This document shows, piece by piece, positions 51,542 through 61,970 of a stretch of DNA of 64,000 nucleotides. Each line of letters begins with the position of its first letter. Position 1 is the first letter of the stretch. Location: NCBI RefSeq assembly GCF_018403265.1, contig NZ_BOSI01000007.1:43671-107670 (forward strand), read 5' to 3'. The notes under the pieces were generated by a model that saw only the letters and a program-made list of their open reading frames with translations, was not told the origin of the DNA and made no database searches. Both the position numbers and the translations under genes were made by a program. Origin of the DNA: Paenibacillus sp. J31TS4. Its GTDB lineage: Bacteria; Bacillota; Bacilli; Paenibacillales; NBRC-103111.

Positions 51542-53101
51542 ATGATCAAGGAACGATGGAAGCAGATTGGCCGGAGGCTCTGGACATCCGCTGCGGCGCT
51601 GGCGGTGGCTTGGGGGTCACTTGGGACGGTCCCGGCGCTGGCGGAGAAGGGGTACACCCTGGGAGACGAGGAGAAGCAAGTCTATGAGAAGCTGCTGGCG
51701 GGCAAGCGAGTGGAGATAGAATCGGCGGCGGCAGCGGCAGTCGTTCCGGACGGGCCGACGGTTTACCTGACCTTCGACGACGGACCGAGCCGCCTGACAC
51801 CCAAGGTGCTGGACATTCTGGAGCGGGAGGGGGTTCCTGCGACGTTCTTCGTCCTGGGCGAGCTGGCGGAGAAGGACCCCGAGATGGTGCGCCGGATTGT
51901 GGAGGAAGGGCACGCGCTGGGAAGCCATTCTTATAATCATGTATACAAGGAGCTGTACGAAAGCTTTGACGGACTGTGGGAGCAGCTGCGCAGGACCGAC
52001 CGGGTACTGCTGGAGGCGACGGGGCAGTATCCGGCACTGTTTCGGGCTCCAGGAGGCACGTTCACGAACTTCGACGCGTTCTATTTCTATTATGTTGAGC
52101 AGGCGGGGTACCGGATCGCGGATTGGAACGTAGACAGCGGAGATGCTTCCCGCAGAGGGGTTCCGGCCTCGGAGATTCTCCGCAAAGTCAAAGAATCGCC
52201 GCTCTCCCGGGAGGTGACGGTGCTGATGCACGACGGAACCGGCCACGACGAGACGGTCCGGGCGCTGCCCGCCATTATCGCCTATTACAAGGAGCATGGC
52301 TACACCTTCGGGACACTGGACGAGAGCCCGCAGCCCGTTCGATTCCGACTCGGCTCCGTCAAATGGGACCGGCCGGCCGACCGCACGGAACAATTCGCCG
52401 CCCGATTGGCAGCAGCACAGGCATACCGGCAGGAGAGACTGGGAGCGGACGGGGCGCCGCCCGCCGTCCCGGCAGGCGCGGAAGGCGAGGGCTACGTGCG
52501 TCCGGCCGGCGAACGGCCGGGCGGGCTGATCGTCCCGGTTACAGGCGCCGGCTACTCTCCCGCCCCAGCTGGACAGCCGGAGACGCAGAAGGGACGGCCG
52601 GAGGCTCTCGGTGCGGAGAACGGCCCGCCCCCGATCAAAGCGGGGGTCCCTCTCGTCGTCCGGACAGGAGACGCCGTCTGGGAGCTGCCGGCCGCTTCCT
52701 ACGAATTCGAACAGGGACGCTTCGCCGTCCCGCTCGAGCAGCTGGCCGCCCGTTTGGGGGCCTCTTTAAGCTGGCAGAAGGATCACCGCGCGGCAGAGGT
52801 GCGTCTCGGGAACCGGGTCGTCATCGTAGATCCCGGTACCCATACGCTGGAGGTGCGGATAGACGGCCAGCCGGCCAAAGTCTATCGGCTGGCGGACGTC
52901 AAGTGGAAGGACGGCAAGGTGTACGCGGGGCTTCGGATGATGACCGAAGCATTGGGCTGGCAAGTGGCCGGCTATTCACTGTCCCCGGACGGCTACCGGG
53001 TCGATCTGGAGGAAGGGGCCGCTCCGTGGGAGGGGCGCTTGCTGCCGATCTGGCCCACGGCGTCGGGTTCTCCGGCCAAGTCCGCCGGCTATACGGTGTA
53101 A
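51542..53101 (+). CDS. secreted polysaccharide deacetylase with C-terminal CuAO-N1-like domain
   Basis: 519 residues. A signal peptide (RRLWTSAAALAVAWGSLGTVPALAEK, likely cut after ALA near residue 34) is followed by a NodB domain, residues ~70-270. All five catalytic blocks are present: TFDDGPS (77-83), HSYNH (129-133), RAPGG, DWNVDSGD and VLMHDG. These deacetylate chitin, peptidoglycan or other N-acetyl glycans using a divalent metal. After a Pro/Gly/Ala-rich linker comes a domain (~380-500) like the copper amine oxidase N1 domain (FAVPLEQLAARLGASLSW, VYAGLRMMTEALGWQV), common on surface proteins of Paenibacillus and probably wall- or ligand-binding. GGAGGGG precedes ATG 51542. Confidence 0.9.
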   Translation: MIKERWKQIGRRLWTSAAALAVAWGSLGTVPALAEKGYTLGDEEKQVYEKLLAGKRVEIESAAAAAVVPDGPTVYLTFDDGPSRLTPKVLDILEREGVPATFFVLGELAEKDPEMVRRIVEEGHALGSHSYNHVYKELYESFDGLWEQLRRTDRVLLEATGQYPALFRAPGGTFTNFDAFYFYYVEQAGYRIADWNVDSGDASRRGVPASEILRKVKESPLSREVTVLMHDGTGHDETVRALPAIIAYYKEHGYTFGTLDESPQPVRFRLGSVKWDRPADRTEQFAARLAAAQAYRQERLGADGAPPAVPAGAEGEGYVRPAGERPGGLIVPVTGAGYSPAPAGQPETQKGRPEALGAENGPPPIKAGVPLVVRTGDAVWELPAASYEFEQGRFAVPLEQLAARLGASLSWQKDHRAAEVRLGNRVVIVDPGTHTLEVRIDGQPAKVYRLADVKWKDGKVYAGLRMMTEALGWQVAGYSLSPDGYRVDLEEGAAPWEGRLLPIWPTASGSPAKSAGYTV

Positions 53102-53122
53102 AAGGACCAAGGAATGGAAATG

Positions 53123-53142
53123 CTAGATTCATATGAATCTAG
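53123..53142 (+). promoter_or_regulatory. 20-bp perfect palindrome overlapping the moxR ribosome-binding site
   Basis: CTAGATTCATATGAATCTAG at 53123-53142; its last two bases are the first two of AGGAGGGG, the moxR Shine-Dalgarno. It contains no coding sense and could be an operator or an RNA hairpin. Confidence 0.6.
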
Positions 53143-53155
53143 GAGGGGTCCATTC

Positions 53156-54142
53156 ATGACATATCGCCAGGACAGCCGCCGGCTGTACGAGGAGCCGGAG
53201 GTGCTGATCGAACGGATACTAGCAAGTGTGGAGAAAGCGGTCGTCGGCAAACGGGAAGCGGTGGAGGCGGCGGTCGTCGGACTGCTGTGCGGGGGCCATC
53301 TGCTGCTGGAGGATTTGCCGGGCGTCGGCAAGACGACGCTCGTGCGGGCGCTTGCCCGGACGCTCGACTGCTCCTTTCGGCGCATTCAGTTCACCCCCGA
53401 TTTGCTCCCGTCCGACGTGACCGGCGTATCGGTCTTCGACAGCTCGAACGGCACGTTCGCGTTCCGGGAAGGGCCGCTGTTCGCTTCCGTGGTGCTGGCC
53501 GACGAGCTGAACCGGACGCCGGCCAAGGTGCAGGCGGCGCTGCTTGAAGCGATGGAGGAGGGGCAAGTGACGGTCGACGGAACGTCTCACCGGCTGCCGG
53601 CTCCCTTCCTGCTGCTCGCCACCCAAAATCCGGCCGATTGCGAAGGAACCTACCGCCTTCCCGAAGCGCTGCTCGACCGGTTCCTCCTGCGCATCCGGCT
53701 CGGCTACCCGAGCCCGGAGCGCGAGGTGGAGATGCTCGGCCGTCACGCGGATAGCCGCGCCGGAGACTTGCTGCGCCCTGTCCTGCTCAGAGAGGAGCTT
53801 CTGCTGCTGCAGCGCGAGGTGAGGCGCGTGCATGCGGACGATTCCGTGAAACGGTATATCGTGCGCCTCGCCGAGGAGACGCGGCGGCATCCGGCGTTCT
53901 CGCTTGGCGCTAGCCCGCGGGCGACGCTCGCCCTGCTGCTGGCTGCGCAGGGACAGGCGTTCGCGGACGGGCGGCGGTATGTCGTGCCGGACGATGTGAA
54001 GGCGATGCTGGACAAAGTATGGGCCCATCGCATACGCCCTGCGGCGGAAGTCCGCTTCGGCGGGGCGCAGACGGAAGCCGTGCTTCAGGACATCGTCCGC
54101 CGGGTTCCGGTACCCGGGATTTCCCGGGCTGCCGGCGAGTAG
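53156..54142 (+). CDS. MoxR family AAA+ ATPase
   Basis: 328 residues. Walker A is in LLLEDLPGVGKTTLVRALA, Walker B in SVVLADELNRTPAKVQAALLEAMEE, sensor 1 in LLATQNP and the arginine finger region in PEALLDRFLLRIRLGYP. MoxR ATPases act as chaperones for metal or protein-complex assembly and travel with DUF58 and transglutaminase genes, as here. ATG 53156 was chosen because AGGAGGGG at 53141 gives a spacing of 8; an earlier in-frame ATG at 53114 is crossed by the palindrome. The DUF58 gene follows 10 bases later. Confidence 0.92.
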   Translation: MTYRQDSRRLYEEPEVLIERILASVEKAVVGKREAVEAAVVGLLCGGHLLLEDLPGVGKTTLVRALARTLDCSFRRIQFTPDLLPSDVTGVSVFDSSNGTFAFREGPLFASVVLADELNRTPAKVQAALLEAMEEGQVTVDGTSHRLPAPFLLLATQNPADCEGTYRLPEALLDRFLLRIRLGYPSPEREVEMLGRHADSRAGDLLRPVLLREELLLLQREVRRVHADDSVKRYIVRLAEETRRHPAFSLGASPRATLALLLAAQGQAFADGRRYVVPDDVKAMLDKVWAHRIRPAAEVRFGGAQTEAVLQDIVRRVPVPGISRAAGE

Positions 54143-54152
54143 GAGGAGCGGC

Positions 54153-55376
54153 ATGGAGAGGGTTTGGAATGCCGGTGCGACAGCTATCGCGGCTGCCGCC
54201 GGACTTGCGCTTTACGCCTCCGGAGCGGGCGGAGCTGCGGGTGCGGCCGGCTTTGGCCTTGCCGCGCTGCTGCTCGCGGCCGCAGGCCACACGGCCGGCG
54301 TGCTCCGCAGCTGCACGCTGGCGAGAGCTGTGCACGAGGGTGCGGCCGGACAGGAAAGCGGCGTCCACGTCACCGTTACGCTCCGTCACCGGTCGCTCGT
54401 TCCCTTGCCGTGGCTCGTGATCCGGGACGGGGGCCGCAACGAGCGGACCGGCGAAGAGATTGCGGTCCGGCTCGTGCTGTTCCCATGGTTTTCCAGGGAG
54501 GTGAGGGCGGTATACGAGCTGCGGGGGCTGGCGCGGGGCAGCTATGTGCTCGACGGGCTGGAGGCGGCTGCCGGGGACTGTCTCGGCCTGCTTCAGAGAA
54601 CGAGCAGGTCGCCGGAGGCGGCCCGGTTCCTCGTTTATCCCGAGCCGGCACCTTTGTTTTGGAAGGAAGAGCCGGCGGAGGCGGGAACGGACAGCTCGGC
54701 GGCTCTGCCGGCCAGTTTCGGCGACCCGGGGCTCGCGCTGCGGGATTACGCCCCGGGCGACGCGCTGCGCCAGATCAGCTGGAAGGCGACGGCGAAGGCA
54801 GGGCGGCTCATCAGCCGCAGTCCGGAGGAGCGGCGGCCCGAGGGCTTGCTGCTTCTCCTCGACGGCTCCCTGTCGGGCGAGTCTTCTCATGACGGGGAGG
54901 AGGCGTTGGAACGTCGCATCCGCATCGCGGCGGGTCTGCTGCGGGAGGCCGAACAGGCCGGGACGCCTGCGGGCCTCGCCGTACCGGGCCGGGACGCGTT
55001 CTCGCTGCCTCCGGACTCGCAGCGGCCGAACGACCGGCTGTGGCGGACGCTCGCCGTTCTGGAGCCGGCCGAGGGGGGGCTCGGTTTTGCAGAGCTCGTC
55101 GTCAGGGTGGGCCTCGGGGCTCCGGCGGCGGCCGTTACCTGCATCACCTCACGCATCGACGAGGAACTGGCTGCCAGCATCCGGCTGCTCCGGTCCCGGC
55201 GGCGGCCGCTGATGCTCATCTTCGTGCCGCCGGGCGGTGGAGAGGCGGCCGAGCGGGCGCAGATTTGGCTTGAGCACCTCGAATCGCTCGGCTGCCCCTT
55301 CCTCGTCTGGGGAAGGCGGCAGGAGGAAGAAGGAAGCGAAGGAGGTGGCCACCGTGCCGGATATGCACGTGTCTGA
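54153..55376 (+). CDS. DUF58 domain protein
   Basis: 407 residues. Two N-terminal hydrophobic segments (Ala/Gly-rich, residues ~8-50) anchor it. The DUF58 signature follows near residue 200: [36 protein letters not shown], then LLLLLDGS with a VWA-like start. Proteins of this kind are the usual partner of MoxR ATPases and of TgpA-like transglutaminases, though their joint function is not settled. Its start is 10 bases after moxR, and its end overlaps the next start by 23 bases, so the three are coupled. Confidence 0.9.
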   Translation: MERVWNAGATAIAAAAGLALYASGAGGAAGAAGFGLAALLLAAAGHTAGVLRSCTLARAVHEGAAGQESGVHVTVTLRHRSLVPLPWLVIRDGGRNERTGEEIAVRLVLFPWFSREVRAVYELRGLARGSYVLDGLEAAAGDCLGLLQRTSRSPEAARFLVYPEPAPLFWKEEPAEAGTDSSAALPASFGDPGLALRDYAPGDALRQISWKATAKAGRLISRSPEERRPEGLLLLLDGSLSGESSHDGEEALERRIRIAAGLLREAEQAGTPAGLAVPGRDAFSLPPDSQRPNDRLWRTLAVLEPAEGGLGFAELVVRVGLGAPAAAVTCITSRIDEELAASIRLLRSRRRPLMLIFVPPGGGEAAERAQIWLEHLESLGCPFLVWGRRQEEEGSEGGGHRAGYARV

Positions 55377-58224
55377 TCGGCCCGGTCCCCCCGGGACGCA
55401 GAGCGGCCAGCCGAATCTCCAAGAGGTTGGGGCCCGCATGCCCGTGCTCGACCTGGTGCTGACGGTGCTGCTCTTTCTTCTGCTGCGGGAATGGATGGGG
55501 CCTCTCGAGCAGGTCGCGGGTCAAGACGCCCCGGCATGGCAATCTCCCTTCGCCTGGGCGCTCGGCGCTTTTCTGCTGCTGGACGGGCTGCGGGTGCCCG
55601 GCTGGGCCTCCTGGCCGCTCAAGCTGGCGGCAGCATGCTTCGCGGTCCAGGCGGCGGCCGGTCCCTCCGCGTCCGGCGGCTGGCTCTCTCTTCTGGAGCA
55701 GCTGGCAGCGGACGGCGCGGCTCTCGCGAATGGCAATCCGGAACAGTTGGGTGCCGCCGGGCGGGCGCTTCTGTATATCGGCGGCTGGGCCATGCTGGCG
55801 TCCGTGCTCCAGGCTGTGCTTCTGGCAGGCCGCCGGATGCATTGGCTGGTGGCGGCAACGCTGGGCTACCTGATCGTGCTGCAGCTCGGCTACGGGGCGG
55901 CCGCCGAGGGGGCCGCGCTCCGGACGCTGGCAGCCGGAACGGCGCTGGCCGGCCTGCAGCAGTATGCGGCGCTGCGCAGGCAGGCGGCGGACACCCAGCG
56001 AGAGGGCACCGGCCCGTCCCCTGCAGTAGGGGGCTGGGGCTGGACCGCACTCGTGCTTCCGCTGGCCTGCTGCGTCGTGCTGGCTGGACTGGCCGGCGCC
56101 GCGTCGCGGCCGGGCGAGGAGGGGTTCGCCTCCTGGCAGGCGGCCAAGGAACAGCTGCGCCGTACGCTGGCGGAGGCGTCCGCCTGGCCCGGGAGTGCTT
56201 CCCCGGGGCGGCTGCCGGCCGATCTCCGGCCGGACACCGGCGGGGCCGCCGCCCGCACCGGGTTCACCGCGGCGGATCGGCGGCTGGGCGGGCCGGTGAC
56301 GCCGGATGCCTCGGTGGCGTTCACGGCGCTGACCGAGGTGCCGACCTACTGGCGCGGCGACGTGAAGAGCTACTACGACGGCACCGGCTGGCGGAGAGGC
56401 GAGGCGGATGAAGAGGAACTCCGCCGGCAGGGCACGTTAATCGGAGGGGAGGAGAGTAGCCCTGCGGAAGCTGCTTCCGCCGCCGGCCCGGCACCGCGCG
56501 GCCGCCTCATCACCCAGGAGATCCGCCTCGAGCCGGACGGTCCCCGCGACCGGCTGTTCGCCGGTGGGACGATTGTCCGCATCGAGGCGATGACGGACGC
56601 GGACGGTACGGAGCTTCCCGCAGATGCGCGGCCGGGCGGCGCCGCTTCCCCGCGCGATCTCGTCTATTACCGGCTGAAGGTCGAGCTGCCTTCTGCGCTG
56701 CCGACCGGGGAAGGACAGGCTGCAGCCGGTGTGGAGGGGGCCGCTTCGCAAGGGCAGAGCACCGGAGATGCGGCTGCCTCGGCCGGAGAGCCGGCTGCGG
56801 AAGGACAAGCGGGCGTCGGAGAGGGGGCGCTCCAGGGCACCGCGTCGCCGGAGCTGGCCGCAGGCGGGGCTGGGGCTGCCGCCGAACCCGGCTTTTCGCA
56901 GGAGCGGAACTCCGGAGAAGCGGCCGCCTCGGGAGGAGGGTCGGCAGTGCCGGTCGCCGGAGGGGCCGAGCAAGCGGTGCCGACTGCCGGGGGCGCGGGC
57001 GCCGGGCCGAACGCACAGGCCGCGGGCGCTGCGTCCTCCTCCAACGCCGCCGCGGCAGAGGCTACGGAGATGGCGCAGCTGCCTTTGCCGTCGGACGCCG
57101 AGGCACTACCTACATTGGCCGCCGCTCCCGAGCCGCGCCCGAGCGGGCAGCCTGCCGTCACCGACTCCGTAAACGGCGGGGGCGGGACAGGCATCCGTTG
57201 GAAGCCGCTCTCGGAAACGGTGACGCCCGATGAGGCGTTGCGCAGCCAGCCGGAGCTCGGGGAGCTCTCGCCATCTCCCTTGTCGGATGCGTACCTGCAG
57301 CTGCCGGACACGCTTCCGGCCCGGGTGAGGGAGCTCGCCCGCACGGTCACGGCGGGTGCGAAGGACGACCTCGCCCGGGCGGAGGCCGTCGCTTCCTACC
57401 TGCGCACGCACTATCGCTACACGCTTAGTCCGGCCCCGCCCTCCCGTCGAAACGCGGACTTCGTCGACGCGTTTCTGTTCGAAGGGAAGGAGGGCTACTG
57501 CGACTACTTCTCGACCGCAATGGTCGTCCTCCTCCGGGCGGCGGGCGTGCCGGCACGCTGGGTGTCCGGCTTTGCCCCGGGCGAGGTCGGCTTCGCCGCG
57601 GCGCCGGCGGCGGACGGGCAGCCGCGCTATGCGGTGACGGTGCGCAACCTCGACGCCCATTCCTGGGCGGAGGTGTACGTGGCCGGCGCGGGCTGGCAGC
57701 CGTTCGAGCCGACGCCCGGCTTCCCCGGCGCTCCTGCCGGCGAGAGCGCGCCGCCGGCTCCGGCCAAGGCTGCCGCCGAGGGGCTCGCCGCACGGCTGGC
57801 CGGCCGCGTGCCGGGGGCCGCGCTGGCGGCGGTGCTGGCGGCGCTTGCCGCCGGTACGGCGTGCTACGCAGCGCTGCGCCGCTCCCGCGTACGCCTCGCC
57901 GCCGGCGACGCGCCGCCGCTGCCCGCGCGCGGCGAAGCCGGCCGGCGGCTGCGCCGCCTCGAGGCGCTTGGCCGGCGCCTCTACCGGCTCGAAGGGCCGC
58001 CCGCCGCGCACATGACCGTGCGCGAATATGTGGCCGCTCTCGAGCCGTGCGGGCCCGCCAAGCGCGAGGCGCTCGCCGCCTGGGCGCGGCTGGTCGAGCG
58101 GGCCAGCTTTGCCGGGCCGGCTGGCCCGCCGCTCGGCGAGCAGGAGCTGGCCGAGGTGCGCAGCAAGCTCGAGGAGACGGTGTTCCGGGAGCTGGACCGG
58201 CGCCAGCGCGGTAGCCGCCAATAG
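55354..58224 (+). CDS. membrane transglutaminase-like protein (TgpA/YebA type)
   Basis: 956 residues from GTG 55354, preceded by GGAGGTGG; the open frame further upstream is inside the DUF58 gene. The N-terminal ~260 residues hold several membrane segments. An extracellular region then contains a ~160-residue Ala/Gly/Glu/Ser-rich stretch (~450-610) with no fold. A transglutaminase core follows: Cys716 in [28 protein letters not shown], His769 in [26 protein letters not shown] last membrane segment (~815-835) and a cytoplasmic DUF4129-like tail end it. The third triad position is read from WQPFEPTPG, where some relatives have Asp. Role: probably crosslinking or peptidase action at the cell surface, unproven. 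Confidence 0.88.
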   Translation: MPDMHVSDRPGPPGTQSGQPNLQEVGARMPVLDLVLTVLLFLLLREWMGPLEQVAGQDAPAWQSPFAWALGAFLLLDGLRVPGWASWPLKLAAACFAVQAAAGPSASGGWLSLLEQLAADGAALANGNPEQLGAAGRALLYIGGWAMLASVLQAVLLAGRRMHWLVAATLGYLIVLQLGYGAAAEGAALRTLAAGTALAGLQQYAALRRQAADTQREGTGPSPAVGGWGWTALVLPLACCVVLAGLAGAASRPGEEGFASWQAAKEQLRRTLAEASAWPGSASPGRLPADLRPDTGGAAARTGFTAADRRLGGPVTPDASVAFTALTEVPTYWRGDVKSYYDGTGWRRGEADEEELRRQGTLIGGEESSPAEAASAAGPAPRGRLITQEIRLEPDGPRDRLFAGGTIVRIEAMTDADGTELPADARPGGAASPRDLVYYRLKVELPSALPTGEGQAAAGVEGAASQGQSTGDAAASAGEPAAEGQAGVGEGALQGTASPELAAGGAGAAAEPGFSQERNSGEAAASGGGSAVPVAGGAEQAVPTAGGAGAGPNAQAAGAASSSNAAAAEATEMAQLPLPSDAEALPTLAAAPEPRPSGQPAVTDSVNGGGGTGIRWKPLSETVTPDEALRSQPELGELSPSPLSDAYLQLPDTLPARVRELARTVTAGAKDDLARAEAVASYLRTHYRYTLSPAPPSRRNADFVDAFLFEGKEGYCDYFSTAMVVLLRAAGVPARWVSGFAPGEVGFAAAPAADGQPRYAVTVRNLDAHSWAEVYVAGAGWQPFEPTPGFPGAPAGESAPPAPAKAAAEGLAARLAGRVPGAALAAVLAALAAGTACYAALRRSRVRLAAGDAPPLPARGEAGRRLRRLEALGRRLYRLEGPPAAHMTVREYVAALEPCGPAKREALAAWARLVERASFAGPAGPPLGEQELAEVRSKLEETVFRELDRRQRGSRQ

Positions 58225-58571
58225 GGAGTTGCTCTCCGTCATGCGATACTAGACGCCGCGCGCCGGGAAGCTTCATGTCATCAGGTGAGAAGAGACTCGA
58301 CCCCTGGCGTTGCTCCGCTGTCCGCTTCACCCTTCACGGGGCGCGGGCAGCGTCGTTTTCGGCCCGGCGACCTCCGGGATTTTCCAGGTTTCCGGTACCG
58401 CCGGTAGTCACCACGGCCTTAGCGGACAATTCCAGCTCGTTTCCTTGACGCCTCTTCTTCAAGTTATATATAATTATCTGCATTAATGTAGGCCCGGTGC
58501 GGTTATTTTCGGGAGTGCGGGGCGCTTCCGGCAGCGAACGCGGTGCCAATTCAGGCTAAAGGTAGGTAGAC
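58225..58571. other. guaA upstream region with promoter
   Basis: No gene. TTGACG (58445-58450) and consensus TATAAT (58469-58474), 18-base spacer, are the likely guaA promoter, leaving a ~90-base leader. I found no PurR-box pair and no riboswitch in it. Confidence 0.6.
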
Positions 58572-60110
58572 ATGAACAAACCAAACGAATTGATAGTCGT
58601 GCTCGATTTCGGCGGCCAGTACAACCAACTGATTGCAAGACGGATTCGCGATCTCGGCGTATACAGCGAGCTGCTTCCGTTCAATACTCCGGTGGAGCGG
58701 ATCCGGGAGCTTGCTCCCAAGGGCATCGTCTTCTCCGGCGGCCCGTCCAGCGTATACGGAGAGGGAGCTCCGCGCGTCGATCCGGCGATTTATGAGCTGG
58801 GCATTCCGATGTTCGGAATCTGCTACGGCATGCAGCTGATGGCGCATCAGATGGGCGGCAAGGTGCAGCGCGCGGACAAGCGCGAATACGGCAAGGCGGA
58901 GGTCGAGTTCAACGACGACTGCCCGCTCGTGCTTGGTTTGGACAAGAAGCAGGTTGTCTGGATGAGCCACGGGGACCTCGTGACCGAGCTGCCGGAAGGC
59001 TTCCAGATCGAAGCCCGTACGGATCATGCGCCGCTCGCGGCGATGAGCCACCCGGAGAAGAAGATGTACGCCGTGCAGTTCCATCCGGAAGTGCGCCACT
59101 CGGTATACGGCAACGAGATGATTCACAACTTCCTGTACGGCGTCTGCGGCTGCGAAGGCAACTGGACGATGGAATCGTTCATTGAAGAAACCATCAGCGA
59201 CATTCGCGCTCAAGTAGGCGACGGCAAAGTGCTGTGCGCGCTGAGCGGCGGCGTCGACTCGTCCGTCGTGGCGATTCTGCTGCACAAGGCGATCGGCGAC
59301 CAGCTGACCTGCATGTTCATCGACCACGGCCTGCTCCGCAAGGGAGAGGCGGATAGCGTTATGGAGACGTTCGTCGGCAAGTTCGACATGAAGGTCGTCA
59401 AGATCGACGCGAGCGAGCGGTTCCTCGGCAAGCTGAAGGGCGTCGACGATCCGGAGCAGAAGCGCAAAATCATCGGCACCGAATTCATCCGGGTGTTCGA
59501 GGAGGAGTCCAGCAAGTTCGACGACTTCGCATTCCTTGCCCAGGGCACGCTTTACACGGATATCGTCGAGAGCGGCACGGCGACGGCGCAGACGATCAAG
59601 TCTCACCACAACGTCGGCGGCCTGCCGGAGGACATGAAATTCAAGCTCGTCGAGCCTCTCAAGGCTCTGTTCAAGGACGAGGTTCGTAAGGTCGGCGAGG
59701 AATGCGGTCTGCCGCCGGTCATCGTCTGGCGCCAGCCGTTCCCGGGACCGGGACTCGCTATCCGCGTGCTCGGAGAAGTCACGGAGGACAAGCTGCAGAT
59801 CGTCCGGGATTCGGATGCAATTCTGCGCGAGGAGATCGCCAAGGCTGGACTCGAACGCGAGATTTGGCAGTACTTCACGGCACTGCCGAACATGAAGAGT
59901 GTCGGCGTCATGGGTGACGCCCGCACGTATTCTTACACCGTCGGCGTTCGCGCCGTCACCTCCATCGACGGCATGACGGCCGATTGGGCGCGCATTCCGT
60001 TCGACGTGCTCGAGAAGATTTCGGTCCGGATCGTCAACGAGGTGGAGAACGTCAACCGCGTCGTGTACGACATTACGTCCAAGCCGCCGGCAACGATCGA
60101 GTGGGAATAA
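58572..60110 (+). CDS. guaA: GMP synthase (glutamine-hydrolysing)
   Basis: 512 residues, the family's normal length. It aminates XMP to GMP using glutamine and ATP. The amidotransferase domain has [23 protein letters not shown] opening, the nucleophile Cys in [11 protein letters not shown] and His/Glu in [10 protein letters not shown]. The synthetase domain has the P-loop [14 protein letters not shown], and the C-terminal dimer region ends [27 protein letters not shown] precedes ATG 58572. It is monocistronic, with its own promoter and terminator. Confidence 0.97.
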   Translation: MNKPNELIVVLDFGGQYNQLIARRIRDLGVYSELLPFNTPVERIRELAPKGIVFSGGPSSVYGEGAPRVDPAIYELGIPMFGICYGMQLMAHQMGGKVQRADKREYGKAEVEFNDDCPLVLGLDKKQVVWMSHGDLVTELPEGFQIEARTDHAPLAAMSHPEKKMYAVQFHPEVRHSVYGNEMIHNFLYGVCGCEGNWTMESFIEETISDIRAQVGDGKVLCALSGGVDSSVVAILLHKAIGDQLTCMFIDHGLLRKGEADSVMETFVGKFDMKVVKIDASERFLGKLKGVDDPEQKRKIIGTEFIRVFEEESSKFDDFAFLAQGTLYTDIVESGTATAQTIKSHHNVGGLPEDMKFKLVEPLKALFKDEVRKVGEECGLPPVIVWRQPFPGPGLAIRVLGEVTEDKLQIVRDSDAILREEIAKAGLEREIWQYFTALPNMKSVGVMGDARTYSYTVGVRAVTSIDGMTADWARIPFDVLEKISVRIVNEVENVNRVVYDITSKPPATIEWE

Positions 60111-60146
60111 GCCTCCGCGTTTCAACCACATACTAGACAGCAAACA

Positions 60147-60192
60147 GGCTGTCCTGGGTCATCGTAAGATGACGCGGGGCAGTCTTTTTTTG
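60147..60192 (+). terminator. intrinsic terminator of guaA
   Basis: GTCATC (60158-60163) pairs with GATGAC (60168-60173) and an outer imperfect stem extends it to 60147/60183; seven T follow. Confidence 0.8.
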
Positions 60193-60250
60193 CGGATTAA
60201 GCAGGCGCGCCCTCTTCCCGGCAAAGGGTAAATTATAGTTATTTTCCCCG

Positions 60251-60280
60251 TTGACAGAAATTACCGTCGCGAATTATCAT
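60251..60280 (+). promoter_or_regulatory. sigma-A promoter with long leader for the ArsR-like gene
   Basis: TTGACA (60251-60256) and TATCAT (60275-60280), 18-base spacer. The leader to the start codon is about 260 bases and includes a 10-bp perfect hairpin TCCAGACGGA-CAC-TCCGTCTGGA (60329-60351). Confidence 0.65.
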
Positions 60281-60545
60281 ATGAGTAAATAAAACTGACG
60301 GTGTAAAAATCCTTTTTCGGATGAAACTTCCAGACGGACACTCCGTCTGGAGACCGGCAGTTCGCTGCGGGGCCGGCAGTCCGCCTGGAGGCAGGCTCGC
60401 CGCAAGGTCTCTTGTCCCCGCCGTTCCGATTCACCGCTTCCGCTTCGAGCTAGCATCGAAGCAGGGACGCTCTTACAAAATAGAAGAATCGGGAGGCAGC
60501 CATGCTTTCACCGCTCCCCCGATGACGATAAAGGACGTGATAGGA

Positions 60546-61250
60546 ATGACACAAAAGCAGAAGCAGTGCATGATTGTCGAGACCTACGAGCAGCTTAAGG
60601 CGCTGAGCGATCCGTTCCGCGCGCAGATCATCATGCTGCTGATCGAGAAGGCTTATACCGGCCAGCAGCTGTCCCAGCAGCTGGAGATTCCGAGATCCAA
60701 GATTCATTACCATCTGAACGAGCTGGAGAAGAACGGTCTGATCTTCGTAGCCAAGACCGAGGCCAAGAACGGGATTTTGCAGAAGTTTTATCGATCCTCT
60801 GCGCGCGGCTACACGCCTTCCGCCAAGCTGCTGCCGTACGGCTCGGAAGTGGTGGATTATTACCGGGAGTCGACGATCAACGGCCTGAACCGCGCCAGAA
60901 TGCGCGCCATCTCCGCTCCGGAAGAGGCGTTCGCGGTCGAGAATGCGGACCGGAGCAGCTGGCCGAGGATCAATATGCAGATCGAGTTTCAGATGAAGAG
61001 GGAGAAATACGTGGAGTGGCTGGGCCGCTATCGGGAGCTGCTGAATGAGCTGGGGCAGGAGGAAGACCCGGACGGCGAGTGGTTTTATATGACGACCGTT
61101 GGCTTTCAGATCGATGAGCCGTGGTTTGACGAGGAAGGTATGGAGTGCGAGAGTCTCGACAAAGCGTTGGAATCGCTCGGGCGGCCTTCGGCGGGCAAAC
61201 CGCCGGAGAAGGGGCAGGCGGAAGGAGGGACCGGCGAGTCTGCGGACTAA
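60546..61250 (+). CDS. ArsR-like winged-helix transcriptional regulator
   Basis: 234 residues. The N-terminal winged helix is clear: YEQLKALSDPFRAQIIMLLIEKAYTGQQLSQQLEIPRSKIHYHLNELEKNGLIFVAKTEAKNGILQKFYRSSARGYTPS. The C-terminal ~130 residues (NMQIEFQMKREKYVEWLGRYRELLNEL, YMTTVGFQIDEPWFDEEG) are specific to a Bacillales subgroup and may bind a ligand or form the dimer. No ArsR metal-site CXC is present. ATG 60546 has AAAGGA at good spacing; ATG 60522 has none. The acidic/polar C-terminal end is low complexity. Target genes are unknown. Confidence 0.82.
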   Translation: MTQKQKQCMIVETYEQLKALSDPFRAQIIMLLIEKAYTGQQLSQQLEIPRSKIHYHLNELEKNGLIFVAKTEAKNGILQKFYRSSARGYTPSAKLLPYGSEVVDYYRESTINGLNRARMRAISAPEEAFAVENADRSSWPRINMQIEFQMKREKYVEWLGRYRELLNELGQEEDPDGEWFYMTTVGFQIDEPWFDEEGMECESLDKALESLGRPSAGKPPEKGQAEGGTGESAD

Positions 61251-61487
61251 CTGGTACCTGGCTTCGGATGGCTTGACGGCGGGGGCCATTCACCGAATCG
61301 CCCACGCCGCGCCCGGTGCTAGGGAGGACGGGGACCCGGCTATCCCGGCGGTTTCGTTCCGGCAGCAAACGAACTTGACCGGCCGCCTGGCCACAAGGCA
61401 GGCGACCGTTACATACACGGCAATGGACATGACTTTTGATCGAAAGGTATCTCTAATCATAAGGAACGATAAAAGGAGGAAGACCGA

Positions 61488-61748
61488 ATGAATTTCGAAC
61501 TGTTTCATCTCGAGCACGAGATGATGACGCGCAAAGAAGAAGTGGAGTCTGCGGCAAAGCACGGGTGGATGTACGGAGGCGTGCCGGGCCGAAGCAAATG
61601 GGCATTGTTCCGCAGAGAGGAAGACCACGAGCGGCTCAGCATGCGCGCCAAGGAAGTGCTGCGCGAGATGCTGGAGCACGAGAATCTGGAGATCCGCCTG
61701 AGGGCGGCGGAGATCGTCCTTCGGCATACGGCCAGAAGCAAGGGTTGA
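61488..61748 (+). CDS. conserved small protein of unknown function
   Basis: 86 residues, mostly helical and charged: ELFHLEHEMMTRKEEVESAAKHGWMYGG at the start, FRREEDHERLSMRAKEVLREMLEHENLEIRLRAAEIVLRH at the end. AAAGGAGG lies 8 bases before ATG 61488, strong support for translation. No membrane segment or known motif was recognised. It stands between the ArsR-like gene and the purine permease promoter, without a clear terminator after it. Confidence 0.7.
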   Translation: MNFELFHLEHEMMTRKEEVESAAKHGWMYGGVPGRSKWALFRREEDHERLSMRAKEVLREMLEHENLEIRLRAAEIVLRHTARSKG

Positions 61749-61795
61749 ATCCGAACGACTTCCATAAAAGAATTCTTCAATGTTCGTGTTTTTAG

Positions 61796-61824
61796 TTGAC
61801 AAGGGACGAGAGTCCTACTAAAAT
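61796..61824 (+). promoter_or_regulatory. sigma-A promoter of the riboswitch-controlled permease
   Basis: Consensus TTGACA (61796-61801) and TAAAAT (61819-61824), exactly 17 bases apart. Confidence 0.85.
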
Positions 61825-61841
61825 GAAAACAGAATAACACG

Positions 61842-61911
61842 TTTTCGTATAATCCCGGGAATCGGCCCGGGAGTCTCTACGAGGTCACCGTAAATGATCT
61901 GGCTACGAAAA
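61842..61911 (+). ncRNA. purine riboswitch aptamer, guanine type
   Basis: P1 TTTTCGTA/TACGAAAA (61842-61849 with 61904-61911); P2 CCCGGG/CCCGGG (61854-61859 with 61866-61871); P3 AGGTCA/TGATCT closing the conserved loop CCGTAAA (61888-61894). The conserved TATAAT, GGAATCGG and TCTCTAC segments are present. The specificity base in the P3-P1 junction (GCT) is C, which selects guanine or hypoxanthine over adenine. Confidence 0.92.
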
Positions 61912-61970
61912 GAAGGAAAGCGGAAGAGGGGCGAATGGCGTCCTGCATCATCTTCTTTCTTTTTTCTGAG

